DNA from: Nannocystis pusilla | GTDB taxonomy: Bacteria > Myxococcota_A > Polyangia > Nannocystales > Nannocystaceae | Length of the DNA stretch: 64,000 nt | NCBI RefSeq assembly: GCF_026626665.1 | Contig: NZ_JAPNKE010000002.1 | Span: 1,015,001-1,079,000, forward strand | Direction of reading: 5' to 3' | Part shown: piece by piece, positions 49,667 to 60,500 of the stretch | Position numbering within the stretch: position 1 is the first letter of the stretch | How the letters are laid out: each line of letters opens with the position of its first letter | Notes under the pieces: model-generated | The model's input: the letters and a program-made list of their open reading frames with translations, nothing else | What the model was told of the DNA's origin: nothing | Database searches by the model: none | Translations under genes and position numbers: made by a program

Positions 49667-50439
49667 TCACGCGGCGTCGCGGGCCTCGGCGTCGGCGCGC
49701 GCGGTGAACAGCCACTCGAGGGCCTCGGGGGCGCGCTTGCGCCAGTGGTGCTCGGAGTGGGCGCCGTAGGGATCGGGGCGCCACATGAGCTCGTCGTCGC
49801 CGTAGCCGGCGGGCGGAGCTGGGAGACCAGGCGCTCGGCGTCGGACAGCATGTCGCCCTCGTGGGCGCCGGCGTCGACGTAGATCCGCGAGGGCGTGGGG
49901 CGCGGGAATTCGCCGAGTTTGTCGTAGATCTGGCGGTCGGCGACCCACAGCGAGGGCGACATACACAGGGCCGCGCCGAACACGTCGGGGCGGCGGAAGT
50001 GGGCGTAGAGCGCGGCGAGCCCGCCCATCGAGGAGCCCCCGATCGCGGTCCCGGGCGCGTCGCTCCGGACCGTGAATTCGCGCTGGATCCGCGGCGCCAG
50101 CTCGTCCGTCACCCAGTCGATCAGGTGGTCGGCCTCGCCGCGGCTGTCCTCCCACGCGAACGGCGACAATTCGTGGATTCGGTCGGCCCCGCCGTGATCG
50201 ATGCCGACGATGACGGGGGCTGGCTTGCCGATGGCGTGCAGGTCGTGGGCGGCGTGGTGCAGGTACCAGCCGCCGCACATCGAGGGGTCGTCGTGAAAGA
50301 TGTTCTGCCCGTCGAAGATGTAGAGCACCGGCAGCGGCGCGTCCGACCGCTCCGTGGGGAGATACACGCGGACGTGACGCTCGCCGGCGAACTTGGGCAG
50401 GCTGAACGGGCCGAGTTTGTAGATGACGTGCGTGGCCAT
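49667..50439 (-). CDS. Alpha/beta esterase of the enterochelin-esterase/PHB-depolymerase-like group; one frameshift near 49815
   Basis: About 257 residues. VRVYLPTERSDAPLPVLYIF leads into DGQNIFHDDPS; the nucleophile elbow is TAIGGSSMGGLAALYAH and the catalytic His lies in PYGAHSEHHWRKRAPEAL. This is the Fes/YbbA-like esterase D pattern. The substrate is unknown. After ERLVSQLR the frame moves by one base and continues as AGYGDDELMWRPDPYG. ATG at 50437-50439 with ggagag five bases upstream. Confidence 0.8.
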
Positions 50440-50842
50440 GACGCTCTCCTGAAGAGTGCATAGTCGGATGCCGCGGGTCGGCACGCGTCGGTCAGGCGTT
50501 TCTCCTCACATCGCGGAAGAGCGGCCGTAGACGCCCGTGGACGGGCATGTCGGCGATCGCGCGGCCCCGGCAGCATGTACGCGCCGGCCGATCGCGCGAT
50601 GCCCCGCGAAACCCTGGCTCACGGGCGCGAGGGCCGGGCGAACGATGGCTCGCCCGTGAAGCGCATCGGCGCAGACGAAGCTGCGATCGCCGATGCGACG
50701 GCGCGGGCGAACCTGCGGTCCCCCGTGTGACGGGTCGCCGAGCACGAAGCTCCAGCCTTGCCGGCGGGCCGGCTCCGCGAGGCTGCGTCGGCCTTCCGGC
50801 CGCGGGCTGCGGCGCTCTCGACAGAGCGGCGGCGTTCTTGCG
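50440..50842. other. Divergent intergenic region
   Basis: About 400 bases between the esterase and the WYL regulator. No gene. It contains loosely repeated gatcgccgatgcg/gatcgcgcgatgcc words but no clean repeat. Confidence 0.45.
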
Positions 50843-51571
50843 ATGGTCGCGGCGATGGACAGGACGCAGCGGCTCTTCGCGGTGATGGACGCGCTTCGCC
50901 GGCATCGCCACCCGGTCACCGCGGCGCAGCTGGCGGAGGAGCAGGGCGTGTCGGTGCGGACGCTCTACCGCGACGTGCAGACGCTGATCGGCCTCGGCGC
51001 GCCGATCGACGGCGAGGCCGGGGTCGGCTACGTCCTGCGCGCCGGCTTCTTCCTGCCGCCGCTGATGTTCACCGCCGAGGAGCTCGAGGCGCTGGTGCTG
51101 GGCGCGCGGTGGGTCGGGGGCCAGGCCGACGAGGGGCTCGCGGGGGCCGCCAGGAACGCGCTCGCCAAGATCGCCACCGCCTCGCCCGACGACCTGCGCG
51201 GGCGCATCGACGACCTCGGCCTGTGGCCGGTGGTCCTGCGCGGCGAGGCGGCGCCGGTGCCGGTGCTCGGGCTCGTGCGCCAGGCGATGCGGCAGGAGCG
51301 GGCGCTGGCGCTGCGCTACGCCGACGAGGGCGGCCGCACCAGCGAGCGCGACATCTGGCCGGTGCAGATCGCCTACTACGAGGGCAAGCAGATCGTCGCC
51401 GCCTGGTGCTGCCTGCGCGCCGCGTTCCGCCACTTCCGCACCGACCGGATCGTCGGCCTCACCGTCACCGACCGGCCCTACGGGAAGCCGCGGCGGACGC
51501 TCGGCAAGGAGTGGTACGTGGTCTGGGAGCGCGAGCGGAAGCTCCGCCACGGCGACGAGGCCGGGGCCTGA
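50843..51571 (+). CDS. HTH-WYL transcriptional regulator (YafY type)
   Basis: About 242 residues. N-terminal HTH (LFAVMDALRRHRHPVTAAQL, VSVRTLYRDVQTLIGLG) and a WYL domain (ALRYADEGGRTSERDIWPV, VAAWCCLRAAFRHFRTDRI). The hallmark Trp-Tyr-Leu is changed (AYYEGKQIVAAWCC), as in many members. These regulators sense nucleic acids or small ligands. Start at ATG 50843, or 50855 a few codons on. Its 3' end has been duplicated downstream. Confidence 0.85.
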   Translation: MVAAMDRTQRLFAVMDALRRHRHPVTAAQLAEEQGVSVRTLYRDVQTLIGLGAPIDGEAGVGYVLRAGFFLPPLMFTAEELEALVLGARWVGGQADEGLAGAARNALAKIATASPDDLRGRIDDLGLWPVVLRGEAAPVPVLGLVRQAMRQERALALRYADEGGRTSERDIWPVQIAYYEGKQIVAAWCCLRAAFRHFRTDRIVGLTVTDRPYGKPRRTLGKEWYVVWERERKLRHGDEAGA

Positions 51572-51644
51572 CAAGCGATCGGCGATTCGCCGTCGCCGAG
51601 CCGCGAGCTGCGGCCGGATCGCAGCGCTTCAATCGCAGCGCTTC

Positions 51645-51729
51645 CAGGAGTGGTTCGTGGCCTGGGAGCGGAAGCTCCGCTACGGCGACGAGGCCGAGGC
51701 CTGACCGGGGCCAGCGACCGGCGATTCGC
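51645..51729 (+). pseudogene. Duplicated 3' end of the WYL gene
   Basis: 85 bases that repeat the last 21 codons, stop and 3' flank of the WYL gene (51506-51590): caggagtggttcgtggcctg against aaggagtggtacgtggtctg, then gaagctccgctacggcgacg against gaagctccgccacggcgacg, down to the shared ggcgattcgc. The copy lacks six bases (cgcgag). It is a fragment with no start of its own. Confidence 0.85.
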
Positions 51730-51790
51730 GCGGTCGAGGACCGACTGCTCTCGCGCCGGCTGGCGTCCGCCGCGGAGCGCTCGATGCATG

Positions 51791-51852
51791 CCCCGAAGCA
51801 CATGTCCCATAGGACATGGCTTCGGGGACCTGTCCTAGGAGGCCTGTCCCTT
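51791..51852 (-). terminator. 37-nt hairpin and repeat array at the 3' end of the HExxH gene
   Basis: Arms ccccgaagc and gcttcgggg (51791-51799 and 51819-51827) close over a perfect catgtcc-cata-ggacatg hairpin with a single bulged A at 51800, giving 16 base pairs. Two more half-units follow and the last one supplies the final codons and stop of the gene at 51835. Confidence 0.75.
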
Positions 51853-53157
51853 CGCGCGGGGCGCCGGCGGGAAGGCGTTCCAGGCGGCGGGGTCGAGGGC
51901 GCCGCCGAGGCCCTGGGGGACGCCGGTGGCGAACAGCACGCGGTCGGCGCGGCGGCGGACCAGCGACGTCGTCGGCATCTTCTCCATCAGGTATTTGTTG
52001 AAGGCCGCCTCGAACTCGCGGGCGTCGGCCTCGGAGTCCCAGGCGACCATCCCGATCACCAGCGGCGTCACGTCGGGGCCGGCCTTGCGGTCGAACACCA
52101 GCAGGCGGTCGCCGCCCCAGCCGGCCGCGGCGGCGCGGGCGTCGCTGGTCGGCACCGAGTCGGCCAGCATGCACAGGAGCGTCGCCTCGCCGAGCGTGTC
52201 CTGCCACACCAGCGCGTGCTCGGGCAGGGCGGCGGCCAGCGCCTTGGGCTCGGCCTTCACGAGCACGGCAGGCTCGCGGGCGATCAGCTTGTCGACGTGC
52301 AGCATCTGCTCGCTGGTGGTCGGCAGGTCGCGGTAGAGCGCGTCGACGGCGGGCCAGCCCTTCTCGCGCACCAGCGCCGCGACCGTGGCCGCGCCGTCGG
52401 CGTAGGGCAGCTGCAGCGAGCGGTTGAGGATCGGGTGGTCGAGCATCGACGACAGGCTCAGGGCCTGATCGCCGACGGTGGCCAGGACCTCGGGCGGGAT
52501 CGCCGACAGGCCGCTCGGGCCGGACACCCACGCGAGGTAGGCCGCCTGCGCGTCGCCCTCGACGAGGAAGGTGCGGGCGGTCTCGGCGTCGCTGTCGCCG
52601 GGGATCGGCTTCTGCAGCCGCAGCAGGTCGAAGTGCATGTCCTGCAGGCCGTGGGCGATCTCGTGGCCCACCACCATGTCGAGCTGCGACTCGCTGACGT
52701 GGGTGCCGATCAGCATCGCCTTCTTCTTGGGCTCGTAGATGCCCATGACGCCGAGCTCGAGCATGTCGAGCAAGATCTGCTCGCCGTCGGCGCCGGGCGG
52801 CAGCACCCCGAGGCTGGCCTCGATGCGGGTGAACAGCCGGATCTCGTCGCGGCTGTGGTGCTCGTACATCGACTTCTCGGCGAACAGGCGCACGTCGCCG
52901 CGGCTCAGCACCTCGACCGCCACGCCGCCGGTGATCGGCAGGCCGCGGGCGGCGGCCACCGCCTCCATGATCTTCTTGGTGAGCGCCTCGGCCCGCGGCT
53001 GCGACATGCCGCCGGCGGTCGCGGAGGAGCTGGCCGGAGGGGCATGTCCCGAAGGACTGGTGGTCTCCGGGTCGGCGGCCACCGCCGGGCCGCTGGGCGC
53101 GCCGTGACCGCAGGCCAGCGCGGCGATCAGCGCGAGCGGGAGGCCGCGATCGTGCAC
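51835..53157 (-). CDS. Putative zinc metallopeptidase lipoprotein (HExxH)
   Basis: 440 residues. Signal and lipobox (LPLALIAALAC), a Ser/Pro linker, then a folded region with DMVVGHEIAHGLQDMHFDL (HExxH) and, about 40 residues on, FLVEGDAQAAYLAW, whose Glu could be the third zinc ligand as in gluzincins. I know no named family with exactly this layout. GTG at 53155-53157 is the first start; gagg lies very close to it. The C-terminal residues (RAKGQAS) are read from a hairpin repeat, so that end may be recent. A hairpin copy also lies in the N-terminal linker (53038-53060). Confidence 0.7.
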   Translation of the reverse strand: MHDRGLPLALIAALACGHGAPSGPAVAADPETTSPSGHAPPASSSATAGGMSQPRAEALTKKIMEAVAAARGLPITGGVAVEVLSRGDVRLFAEKSMYEHHSRDEIRLFTRIEASLGVLPPGADGEQILLDMLELGVMGIYEPKKKAMLIGTHVSESQLDMVVGHEIAHGLQDMHFDLLRLQKPIPGDSDAETARTFLVEGDAQAAYLAWVSGPSGLSAIPPEVLATVGDQALSLSSMLDHPILNRSLQLPYADGAATVAALVREKGWPAVDALYRDLPTTSEQMLHVDKLIAREPAVLVKAEPKALAAALPEHALVWQDTLGEATLLCMLADSVPTSDARAAAAGWGGDRLLVFDRKAGPDVTPLVIGMVAWDSEADAREFEAAFNKYLMEKMPTTSLVRRRADRVLFATGVPQGLGGALDPAAWNAFPPAPRAKGQAS

Positions 53158-53350
53158 CTCACGCCGCGAGGTCGGCGATCGCCGCTGAGGTCGCTCGCGG
53201 CCGCGGTGATCGGCCGCGGACGGAGGCTCGCACCTTCGGCGCGTGACGGCGGCGCAGACTCACGGCGGGTTCGCAGGGCAGTGCGGCGCAACACGACGAG
53301 CAGGGTAGCGGGGGCGGGGCGGCGCCGCTACCCTCCCGCGGGCTTCGGTC

Positions 53351-56300
53351 GTGCCCGTTCGTCCTGCGTCCACCCACCCGCCGCGCGCAAGCACCATCGT
53401 CCCCGGCGATCCGCTGGAGCGCGTGCTCACGGCGGTGCGCGAGGGCAGCGACGTGCGGCTCGTCGGCGCCGTCGGCGGCTTCCGCGGCTACGCGCTGGCG
53501 ATGGCGGCCAGTCGGGCCGAGGCGCCGGTGTTCGCGGTCGCCCCGGACGAGGCGAGCGCGCGGGCGCTGGCGGGCGACGCGGCGTTCTTCCTCGGCGCCC
53601 CGCTGCGCGACGCGTGCGACGGCCCGGTGCTGGTGGTGCCCGAGATCGACACGTCGCCGTACGCCGACGCCGCGGCCGACCCGCGGACGATGGCGCTGCG
53701 GCTGGCGGCGCTGTTCCGCCTGGTCGACAGCCAGAGCGAGCCGCCGAAGCTGATCGTCGCCAGCGTCCGTTCGCTGCGAAGGCGGGTGATCCCGCCGCCG
53801 CAATTCCAGGAGCTGTGCACGCGCTGGGACGAGGGCGACGAGCTGCCGCGCGAGGCCGCGATCGCGGCGCTGCAGCGGGCCGGCTACACCCGCGTCGACG
53901 TGGTCGAGGACCCCGGGACCTACGCGGTCCGCGGCGGCGTGATCGACCTGTTCGTCGGCTGCGCCCGCTTCCCCACGCGGGTCGAGTTCGACGACGACAT
54001 CATCGAGCGCCTGCGCCTGTTCGACCCCGAGTCGCAGCGCAGCCTGCGGCAGGTCCACTCGGTGGCGATCCACCCGGTGCGCGAGACGGTGGCGACCACT
54101 TCGGCCTCGCTGCGCACGCGGGTGCTGGCGCTGGCCGACGCCGCCCTGGCGCCGTCGAGCAAGAGCCGGCAGATCGTCGACAACCTCGAGCAGGGCCTCG
54201 AGTTCTTCGGCGTCGAGGCGCTGACGCCGATCTTCCACGACACGATGGCGCCGCTGTGGGACTACCTGCCGCGCGGGACCCGGTGGGTCATCGAGGAGCC
54301 CGACGCGCTCGTGGGGGTCGCCGAGGAGCAGGCGCAGGAGACCGCCGAGCAGCACGGGCGCGCCCTCGCCGAGCGCGGCGTGGTCGCCCCGCCCGAGCAG
54401 TTCTTCGTCCCCGAGGCCGACCTCGGCCGCCGCCTGCGCGCCGCCCCGGTGGTGCTGACCCGGCTGCTGGTCGAGGGCGAGGCGGCCGAGGCGGATGAAT
54501 CCGGGGACAGGTCCGAAGGGGCAGGCTCAAGGGGCATGCCCCGAAGGGCAGGTCCAAACAGACAGCCGAGGAGCGGCCGGCGGTGTGGCTGCAGGTCGGC
54601 TCGAACAAGCCGCTGCGGACCGCGCTCGAGGCGTCGCGGGCCGACCGCAGCGGCGAGGCGATGCGCCCGCTGGTCGACCAGATCCGCGCGCTGCAGGCCG
54701 AGACGCCCAGCGCCGCCGGCGACCTCGGCGAGCTGCTGCCGTGGACGGTGCTGCTGGTGGTGCCCGGGCGAGCCCAGGTCGACCGCCTGATCGGGGCCCT
54801 GCGCGGCCACGGCCTCGCCCGAGGCGCTGCCGCCCGAGCTGGCGCCGATCGAGCTGCGGGCGCCCACGGCGAGCACGCGGCTGTACGTGGCCACGGGCGA
54901 GCTCAGCGAGGGCTTCGACTACGCGGCCGCGCGCCTCCTGGTGCTGTCGGAGCTCGACCTGTTCGGCAAGTCGACCCGGCGGGCCCAGTCGCGCCGGCGC
55001 ACCGGCCTGTCGAGCCTGTCGCAGCTCGGGGTCGGCGACTACGTGGTGCACCTGCAGCACGGCGTCGGCCGCTACGCCGGGCTCGTGCAGCTGCAGCTCG
55101 GCGGGGCGCCCGGCGACTACGTGCAGCTCGAGTACGCGGGCGGCGACAAGCTGTACCTGCCGGTCTACCGCCTGTCGGAGATCGAGCGCTACGTCGCGGC
55201 CGAGGGCAAGCCGCCGAAGCTCGACAAGATGGGCGGCAGCACCTTCCTGGTCAAGGCCAACAAGGTCAAGACCGAGGTGCGGCAGATGGCCGAGGAGCTG
55301 CTGCAGATCTACGCCCAGCGCGAGTCGACGCCCGGCACCTCGTACCCGGGGCCCGACGAGTACGACCAGTCGTTCGCCGACAGCTTCCCGTTCCAGGAGA
55401 CGCCCGACCAGGAGACGGCGATCGACGCGGTCCAGGGCGACCTCGGCCGCGCCCGCCCGATGGACCGCCTGATCTGCGGCGACGTCGGCTTCGGCAAGAC
55501 CGAGGTCGCGCTGCGGGCGGCCTTCCGCGTGGCCCAGAACGGCCGCCAGGTCGCAGTCCTGGCGCCGACGACGGTGCTCGTGCAGCAGCACGGCATCACC
55601 TTCCGCGAGCGCCTGGCGCCGTTCGACCTGCGCGTCGAGGTGCTGAACCGCTTCAGCAGCGACCGCCAGCAGAAGCGCGTGATCGAGGGCATCGCCGCCG
55701 GCGAGGTCGACGTCGTCGTCGGCACCCACCGCCTGCTCGGCAAGGACGTCCGCTTCAAGGACCTCGGCCTGCTCGTCATCGACGAGGAGCAGCGGTTCGG
55801 GGTGGCGCAGAAGGAGCGGTTCAAGAAGTTCAAGGCCCAGGTCGACGTGCTGACGATGTCGGCCACGCCGATCCCGCGGACGCTCCACATGTCGCTGCTC
55901 GGCCTGCGCGAGATCAGCATGATCCGCACGCCGCCGGTCGACCGCCTGGCCGTGCGCACGGCGATCGTCCGGATCGGCGACGCGGTGATCGAGGAGGGCA
56001 TCACCCGCGAGCTGGCCCGCGGCGGGCAGGTGTTCTACGTGGTGCCGAAGATCCTCGGCATCGAGGAGCACGCGGTCCGGATCCGCGAGCTCGTGCCGCA
56101 CGCCCGCGTGCTGGTCGCCCACGGCCAGATGCCGGAGGAGATGCTCGAGCGGACGATGCTCGAGTTCGTCGAGCACCGCGCCGACGTGCTGGTGTCGACG
56201 ACGATCATCGAGAGCGGGCTCGACATCCCGCGCGCCAACACGATGTTCATCGCCCACGCCGACCAGTTCGGCCTGGCCCAGCTGTACCAGCTGCGCGGCC

Positions 56301-57059
56301 GCGTCGGCCGCAGCAAGCAGCGGGCGCACTGCTACCTGATGGTGCAGGCGCTCGAGCGGCTGGCGCCCGAGGCGCGCCGGCGGCTCGAGGCGATCCAGCG
56401 CCACGCGGAGCTCGGCTCGGGCTTCGGGGTGGCGGTCCACGACCTCGAGATCCGCGGCGCCGGCGAGCTGCTGGGGGCGCGCCAGAGCGGGCAGATCCAG
56501 GCGATCGGCTTCGACGCGTACGCCCGGATCCTGCAGGAGGCGGTGGCCGAGCTGCGCGGCGAGCCGATCCTGCGGGAGACCGACCCGGAGATCGCGTTCG
56601 ACAGCCCGGCCTACCTGCCGGAGGCTTACGTGCGCGACGTCGGGCAACGCCTCGACCTGTACCGCCGGCTGTCGGCGGCCCGCGACCGCGACGCGGTCGA
56701 GGATGTGATGGCCGAGATCATCGACCGCTACGGCGAGGCGCCGCTCGAGGCGGAGCACCTCGGGCTGGTGATGATCTGCAAGACCTACGGGCGCCGACTC
56801 GGGGCGCTCGCGGTCGAGCTGAAGGGCACGCGCCTGGCGGTCCGCCTCGGGCCCGACACGCCCCTGTCCGGAGAGACAGCCGGCCGCCTCGGCGCCACGA
56901 CCCACGGCAAGTTCAAGCTGCAGGGCGACCGCGTGGTCGCGACGGTGCCCGAGGCGCGCGGGCCCGACCGCCGCACCCAGCTCAAGGTCGCGGTGGCGGC
57001 GCTGGCCGAGCTGGCGCAGATCGCCGGAGCAAACCGACTGCGCCGGCCAAGAGCGCTAG
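53351..57059 (+). CDS. mfd: Transcription-repair coupling factor; at least two frameshifts
   Basis: About 1,230 residues. UvrB-like part ([38 protein letters not shown]), RNA-polymerase-interacting domain ([20 protein letters not shown]), then the translocase motors: [64 protein letters not shown], and the TRCF C-terminal domain. Mfd releases stalled RNA polymerase and recruits UvrA. The frame breaks at 54490-54575, exactly where a large hairpin-repeat insertion sits, and again near 54825 (HGLA to [12 protein letters not shown]), where one C appears to be missing. The 3' end is uncertain: the motor frame runs on without a stop after AELAQIAGA, and a TAG in another frame lies at 57057. GTG 53351 is the start. 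Confidence 0.85.
54507..54572. repeat. Hairpin-repeat array inside mfd
   Basis: Five half-units (ggggacaggtcc, ggggcagg, ggggcatgccccg, agggcaggtcc, cagacagcc) in 66 bases at the junction between the UvrB-like part and the following domain of Mfd. It is the largest intragenic cluster and coincides with a change of frame. Confidence 0.8.
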
Positions 57060-57390
57060 CTCTCGCGCGCTCCGCGGCGCGGTCATACCATTTCGCGGAG
57101 TGCACATTCGCGGCGACAATGTGCAATGCGGGTGGTCCCATTGGCCGCAGTCGGGGTCTGGCGCCGGGGCCTCCGGTCCACGCGGTGAGGCCGCTACGAC
57201 CCTATGGGGGGCCTTCCCGGGTGGGATCGTGTGCGCGCATGGGTGCTCGGAGCCGCGCCCGTGGAGAAATGCGGCGGAGGGGGCGGAGTTCGCCCGGTCT
57301 GCGATCGGCAGGATCTCGCGGCGTCGGGTTATCGCCGGGGCAGTCGTCCGTGTCGCGCTCGCGGCGCCTGACGCCGCGCCCGGGGCCGCA
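57060..57390. other. Intergenic region between mfd and the kinase cassette
   Basis: About 330 bases. A perfect 8-bp inverted repeat, tgcacatt (57101-57108) and aatgtgca (57118-57125), with a nine-base gap, is the only structured element. It may be an operator or the 3' end of mfd RNA. No gene. Confidence 0.5.
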
Positions 57391-57414
57391 CGCCTTGGTA
57401 TACAATCCGCGGCG
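57391..57414 (+). promoter_or_regulatory. Promoter of the kinase cassette, extended -10
   Basis: ttggtatacaat ends at 57406; TACAAT (57401-57406) lies eight bases before an ATG at 57415, and the tg upstream of tata fits an extended -10. No -35 match. Confidence 0.45.
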
Positions 57415-57522
57415 ATGCTGCCGAGCTCACCCGGGCGTCCGCTGCGTGTGGGGGCCACCCGCCCCGGCAACGCAGTGCAGGCGTTCGGCGCCGCTCGAAC
57501 ACGCGAGGGCTCCACGTCGTGA
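57415..57522 (+). CDS. 35-residue leader peptide overlapping the kinase start
   Basis: ATG 57415 eight bases after the -10 box reads [18 protein letters not shown] and on to TGA at 57520-57522. The kinase GTG (57519) overlaps the stop as GTGA. The ribosome site for the kinase (gaggg) lies inside the leader. Same arrangement as at 12548-12577. The peptide has no known features. Confidence 0.4.
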   Translation: MLPSSPGRPLRVGATRPGNAVQAFGAARTREGSTS

Positions 57523-60500
57523 CGCTGATGTTCCAGCAAGCGCGCGACTCGCTGCAGTGCCCGTACTGCGCCGAGCTGCACGCCGAGGACGTCGAGGTCT
57601 GCCCGATCTCGGGCGAGGCGGTGCTGCTCGACCAGAAGTACCGGCTCAAGCGCCTGCTCGGCGAGGGCAGCTTCGGCCTGGTGTGGGACGCCCGCAACAT
57701 CGACACGCAGAAGGAAGTCGCGATCAAGTCGCTGCGCGCCGAGGTCGTCAGCGACCCGGCCGTGCTCGCGCGCTTCTTCTGGGAGGCGACCGCGGCCGGG
57801 CGCGTCCACAACCCGCACGTCTGCGACGTCCTCGACCTCGTCAAGAGCAGCGCGCACGGGCCGTACATCGTGCTCGAGCGGCTGTCGGGGCGCTCGCTCG
57901 AGTCGCTGATCCTCGAGGAGGGCAAGCTGCAGCCCGACCTCGCGGTGCACTTGATGCGCCAGGCGCTGGTCGGGCTCGAGGCGGTCCACCGCGCCGGCAT
58001 CGTCCACCGCGACATCAAGCCGGAGAACATCTACCTGCACGAGGCCGGCGACGACCGCGTGATGGTCAAGCTGCTCGACTTCGGCATCTCCAAGTTCTCG
58101 GCCGCCTCCGGCGGCAGCAAGTCGCGCACCGCCGCCGACCTGTTCATGGGCACGCCCGAGTACATGTCGCCCGAGCAGGCCCGCGGCGCCGCGTTCGTCG
58201 ACCCGCGCACCGACATCTGGGCGATCGGCGCCATCTTGTACCGGGCGCTGGCGGGCGCGCCGGTGTTCACGGGGCCCGACGTGCCGTCGGTGCTGACCGC
58301 GATCCTGCACTTCCCGCACGTGCCGATCGCCGAGCGCGCGCCGGGCCTGTCGGCCGAGCTGGCGGCGGTCATCGAGCGGTGCCTGAGCAAGGATCGCGAG
58401 CAGCGGTTCGCCTCGTGCCTCGAGCTGCGCGCCGCGCTCGAGCCGTTCGAGGGCGCGTACGCCTCGGTGTCGCCCGACAACTCGTTCGGCCGGACCGAGC
58501 GCTCCGGCCTGCTGACGGTGATGGAGGTGGCGGCCCAGGTGCCGGCCGACTCCGAGACGTCGGGGGGCCGCCGCGCCGACGTCAGCGCGCCGCGGCAGGT
58601 GGCGCCGCCGGGCGACCACGTGATCATCGCCCACGGCCGCGGCGACCGGCGGTGGTTCGACCACCTGCGCGAGCACCTGCGGTCGCACCGCGACACCGCG
58701 GGGCTCGGGATCTGGAACGCCGGCGACTCGTCGTCGCGGGCGTCTCGCATCGACGTGCTGGCCGAGGCGTTCGCGCGCGCCAGGGCGGTGATCCTGCTGA
58801 TCTCGCCGCGCTTCCTCGCCGAGGAGCTGGCGCCCGGCGGCGAGCTGTACTCGCTGGTGGTGATGGCCCAGGAGCGCGGCCTGCCGGTGCTGTGGCTGAT
58901 GGTCAGCGAGACGCCCTACGAGGGCACCGACCTGCTCGACTTCCGCACGCTCGGCGACCCGTCGCAGCCGCTCGACCGCCTGTCGGCGACCGACGCCGAC
59001 CGCGTGCTCGAGCAGATCTGCGAGCAGCTGGTGGTCAGCCTCGGCCTGCCGCAGACGGCCCCGCCGCGCGGCGGCACCAAGATCGGCGTGCCGGTCGGCG
59101 ACACCCGCCTCGACAACATCCGCGACCTCGAGCAGCGCATCGAGGCCGCGCGCGCCCGCAAGGCCCGGCTCGAGGCGCTCGGCGAGGACACGCGCGAGAT
59201 TCACGAGGAGATCAAGACGCTGCGCCGGTCGCTGCGGATGGGCCGGCCGCTGCACCGCGGCGACGTGCTCGACGAGCGCTTCATGGTGCTCGAGCAGCTC
59301 GGCGCCGGCGGCTTCGCCACGGTGTGGCGCGCGCTCGATCAGACGACCGACACCGAGGTGGCGCTCAAGGTGCTGCACGCGCAGCACGTGCACAACGCCG
59401 AGCGACGCGAGCGCTTCTTCCGCGGCGCGCGCATCATGGCGCAGCTCGAGCACCCCAACATCGTCCGTATCATCGAGCCCTCGGCCAGCGACGGCGAGTA
59501 CGAGTACTTCGCCATGCAGTTCGTCCAGGGCGGCAACCTGCGCGACGCGGTGATGAGCGGGCGGCTGTCGGTCAGCAAGCGGCTGCAGATCCTGCTGGCG
59601 GTGGCCGACGCGCTGGCGTTCGCCCACGAGCGCGGGATCTTCCACCGCGACGTGAAGCCGAGCAACATCCTCGTCGCCGACGACTTCTCGCCGTACCTCA
59701 CCGACTTCGATCTGGTACGCGCCGAGGACACCACCGGCGGCACCGCGGGCGGGCTCGGGACGGTCATCTACGCCGCGCCCGAGATGATGGAGCGGGCCAG
59801 CGAGGCCGACGCCCGCGCCGACGTGTACGGCCTCGGGATGACGCTGGCGTTCCTGTTCTACGAGCGCGACCTGACGATGGACGTCATCCGCAACACCGAC
59901 CGGCTGATCGGCGAGCTGAGCGTGCCGGAGTCGATCCGCATGGTCATCCGCACCGCGATCACGTGGAACCGCGAGCACCGGTTCCGCACCGCGGCGGAGT
60001 TCCGCGCCGCCCTGTCCGCGGCCGTGGCCCGGCGCGAGCCGCAGCCGTCGGGCGTCGACGGCCGCACCGCCACGTTGCTGGCCGCCAGCGCGTCGGTGAT
60101 GGAGGAGACGCTGCGGCCGATCAACACGCCGCTCCAGCCCGTGCCGCCGCGGCCGGTCGACTCGTCGCTCGGGATCGCCGAGATCGAGGAGGTCGACGAG
60201 GTCGACACGATCGAAGAGCTGGCGGCCGACGCGGTCGAGCTCGACGAGTCGCCGCCGGTCAAGCGCGAGCGGCCCGTGACGCAGCCGCCCAAGCGTGGCA
60301 ACGTGTCGCTGGTCAAGGCGTTCGCGGCGATCGCCGAGGAGTCGGACGCGCTCGGCGAGACGGCGGTGTCCGAGGTGTTCTCGGCGCTCGAGGTGCACGA
60401 GGTGGTGGCGTCGCACAGCGAGCCGCCGGCGCCCGAGGTCATGTCGTCGCGCTCGCTGCCGAGCCAGCCGCTGCCGCTCGACGACGAGACGCTGCCCGAC

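Noticed and set aside
56982..60416. A 1,144-codon open frame antisense to the kinase-TIR-kinase gene
   Set aside because: It is the complement of strongly biased codons of a clear kinase gene, with no domain, signal or ribosome site of its own.
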